Source: Actinomycetes bacterium (lineage in GTDB: Bacteria; Actinomycetota; Actinomycetes; Propionibacteriales; Propionibacteriaceae). Taken from it: a stretch of DNA of 8,223 bases. The translations under genes were made by a program, and so were the position numbers. Shown piece by piece: positions 7,058 to 8,223 of this stretch. A model generated the notes under the pieces. It was not told the origin of the DNA. It searched no databases and saw only the letters and a list, made by a program, of their open reading frames with translations. The stretch spans positions 1 to 8,223 of the forward strand of contig JAEYUH010000089.1 of NCBI GenBank assembly GCA_023432725.1. The letters are read 5' to 3'. Numbering within the stretch: position 1 is the stretch's first letter; each line of letters opens with the position of its first letter.

Positions 7058-8031
7058 TAGATCCGCCGGATGCGTACCCAGCTGACCTTGTGGTCGCGGG
7101 CCTTGCGCAGGATGGCGGTGGCACGACCGCGGGTCGGCTTGATGTTCATCATGAGGTTCGGTCCGTTGATCGTGTCCCAGATCTCGCCGGCCAGCCGCAC
7201 CGCCTCGGTCTCGCTGATCCGGGAGAACCTCACGAAGTATGACTTCGGGTCGCGGAAGGCGGTCTCGCGCAGCCGCAGGAACCGGTGGATGTACCACGAC
7301 CTGACGTCGTCGTCGGCGGAATCGACATACACCGAGAAGTCGAAGAAGTCGCTGACCGCGAGCCCCATCGTGCCGTTGGCGCGGCGACGGGCCGGCTGCA
7401 GCACGTTGAGTCCCTCGATGATGAGGATGTCGGGCCGGCGCACCACCACCTGCTCGTCGGGGACGATGTCGTAGGCCAGGTGGGAGTACACCGGCGCGGT
7501 GACCTCGGGGGCGCCTGACTTCACGTCCATCACGAATTGCACCAGGCGCCGCCGGTCGTACGACTCGGGGAAGCCCTTGCGGTCCATCAGCCCGAGTTCC
7601 TCCAGGCGCTCGTTGGGGTACAGGAAGCCGTCGGTGGTGACCAGGTCGACCTTCGGCGAGCCGGGGCCGCGGCTGAGCAGTTCGCGCAGCAGCCGCGAGG
7701 TGGTCGACTTGCCGACCGCCACCGACCCCGCGATCCCGATCACGAACGGCGTCCGTGCGCCGGTGAGCCCGAGGAAGGCGTGGCTGTCGCGGTAGAGGCT
7801 GCCGGTGCGGTCCATGTACAGCTGGATCAGCTCGGTCAGCGGCAGGTACACCTCCCGCACCTCGTCGAAGTCGGTCGGCTCGTCGATGCCCCGCAACCGC
7901 GCCAGGGTCTGGGCCTCGAGGAAGTCGTGGCGGGCTGCCGCCAGGGCCGCCCAGTGCCGGCGGTCGAGGGTCAGGTAGGGCCCGAACGGGTCGTCCTCTG
8001 GGGCCGGTACCTCCGGGGCTGGGTTGTGCAC
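7057..8031 (-). CDS. coaA: Type I pantothenate kinase
   Basis: The 324-residue enzyme phosphorylates pantothenate with ATP, the first and usually controlling step of coenzyme A synthesis. It is the bacterial type I (P-loop) form: Walker [10 protein letters not shown] (102-110), TTDGF (132-136), KGFPESYD (152-159), the [12 protein letters not shown] segment (180-191), the Walker B-like IIEGLNVLQ (204-212), and the C-terminal [19 protein letters not shown] block that contacts pantothenate and ATP in this family. Type I enzymes are feedback inhibited by CoA. The start is GTG at 8031, the only suitable start before the conserved [10 protein letters not shown]; no ribosome-binding site is evident upstream. 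It is divergent from glmS with only 39 bases between start codons, and it overlaps the acetyltransferase by one base. Confidence 0.96.
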   Translation of the reverse strand: MHNPAPEVPAPEDDPFGPYLTLDRRHWAALAAARHDFLEAQTLARLRGIDEPTDFDEVREVYLPLTELIQLYMDRTGSLYRDSHAFLGLTGARTPFVIGIAGSVAVGKSTTSRLLRELLSRGPGSPKVDLVTTDGFLYPNERLEELGLMDRKGFPESYDRRRLVQFVMDVKSGAPEVTAPVYSHLAYDIVPDEQVVVRRPDILIIEGLNVLQPARRRANGTMGLAVSDFFDFSVYVDSADDDVRSWYIHRFLRLRETAFRDPKSYFVRFSRISETEAVRLAGEIWDTINGPNLMMNIKPTRGRATAILRKARDHKVSWVRIRRI

Positions 8032-8057
8032 CCGGCCAGTCTGCCGTGCTCCACCGC

Positions 8058-8063
8058 TAAGGT
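8058..8063 (+). promoter_or_regulatory. TAAGGT: glmS -10 hexamer and/or ribosome-binding site
   Basis: TAAGGT fits the TANNNT -10 pattern and ends seven bases before the glmS ATG, the geometry of a leaderless transcript. AAGG (8059-8062) within it could instead be the Shine-Dalgarno sequence, eight bases from the ATG. No good -35 is visible 17 bases upstream. If it is a ribosome-binding site, the glmS promoter must lie within the 5' end of coaA. Confidence 0.35.
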
Positions 8064-8070
8064 GACGGAT

Positions 8071-8223
8071 ATGTGCGGAATCATCGGATACGTCGGCCCG
8101 CGGGTCGCCAGAGACGTGGTCGTGGCGGGTTTGAAGCGGATGGAGTACCGCGGCTACGACTCGGCCGGCGTGGCGATCATCGCCGACGGCGAGATCCAGG
8201 TCCGCAAGAAGGCAGGCAAGATC
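8071..8223 (+). CDS. glmS: Glutamine--fructose-6-phosphate aminotransferase, N-terminal fragment
   Basis: The 51 visible codons begin MCGIIGYVG and continue with [16 protein letters not shown]. This is the class II glutamine amidotransferase domain of GlmS. The cysteine after the initiator Met becomes the N-terminal nucleophile that releases ammonia from glutamine, and the RGYDSAG segment forms part of the glutamine-binding site. The full enzyme makes glucosamine-6-phosphate from fructose-6-phosphate and is the first step of UDP-GlcNAc synthesis, feeding GlmM encoded upstream. The ATG at 8071 is fixed by the need to expose Cys2. The gene runs off the right edge, so the isomerase (SIS) domains are not seen. 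Confidence 0.95.
   Translation, partial: MCGIIGYVGPRVARDVVVAGLKRMEYRGYDSAGVAIIADGEIQVRKKAGKI

Noticed and set aside
8032..8070. glmS ribozyme / riboswitch upstream of glmS
   Set aside because: The gap is only 39 bases, far too short for the ribozyme, and the upstream sequence is coaA coding.

Overview
This 8.2 kb window is high-GC, gene-dense DNA with GTG starts, a SigE-family (small ECF-like) sigma factor, an actinobacterial EF-G-like paralogue and the gene set rplM-rpsI-glmM with glmS nearby. It is a chromosomal segment of an actinobacterium. The L13 and S9 sequences look closest, from memory, to Propionibacteriaceae and relatives, but that placement is an inference. I see no mobile element, phage, CRISPR array or RNA gene.

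Layout. (1) 1-719, minus: 5' part of an EF-G-like translational GTPase (EF-G2 type), running off the left edge. (2) 720-989: intergenic DNA with two inverted repeats. (3) 990-2267, minus: citrate synthase. (4) 2268-2450: divergent control region with a good SigA-type promoter for the ribosomal operon. (5) 2451-4797, plus: rplM-rpsI-glmM (L13, S9, phosphoglucosamine mutase), followed by a hairpin. (6) 4875-6639, plus: a SigE-family sigma factor overlapping a single-pass membrane protein with a large composite extracytoplasmic part. (7) 8031-6632, minus: coaA (pantothenate kinase) and a YpeA-like N-acetyltransferase, overlapping by one base. (8) 8071 to the right edge, plus: start of glmS.

How the genes fit together. 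GlmS (fructose-6-P to GlcN-6-P) and GlmM (GlcN-6-P to GlcN-1-P) are consecutive steps toward UDP-GlcNAc and peptidoglycan. GlmM is co-transcribed with two ribosomal proteins, which would tie wall-precursor supply to growth rate. CoaA makes the CoA that citrate synthase (as acetyl-CoA) and the acetyltransferase use.

The least ordinary part is the sigma/membrane-protein pair lodged between glmM and the coaA/glmS block. The partner lacks a zinc-finger anti-sigma motif. Outside the membrane it carries what look like three different domains: an FSGR-NP type domain, an IDYxGE type beta domain, and a four-cysteine C-terminal domain. This is the best candidate in the window for an undescribed signalling module.
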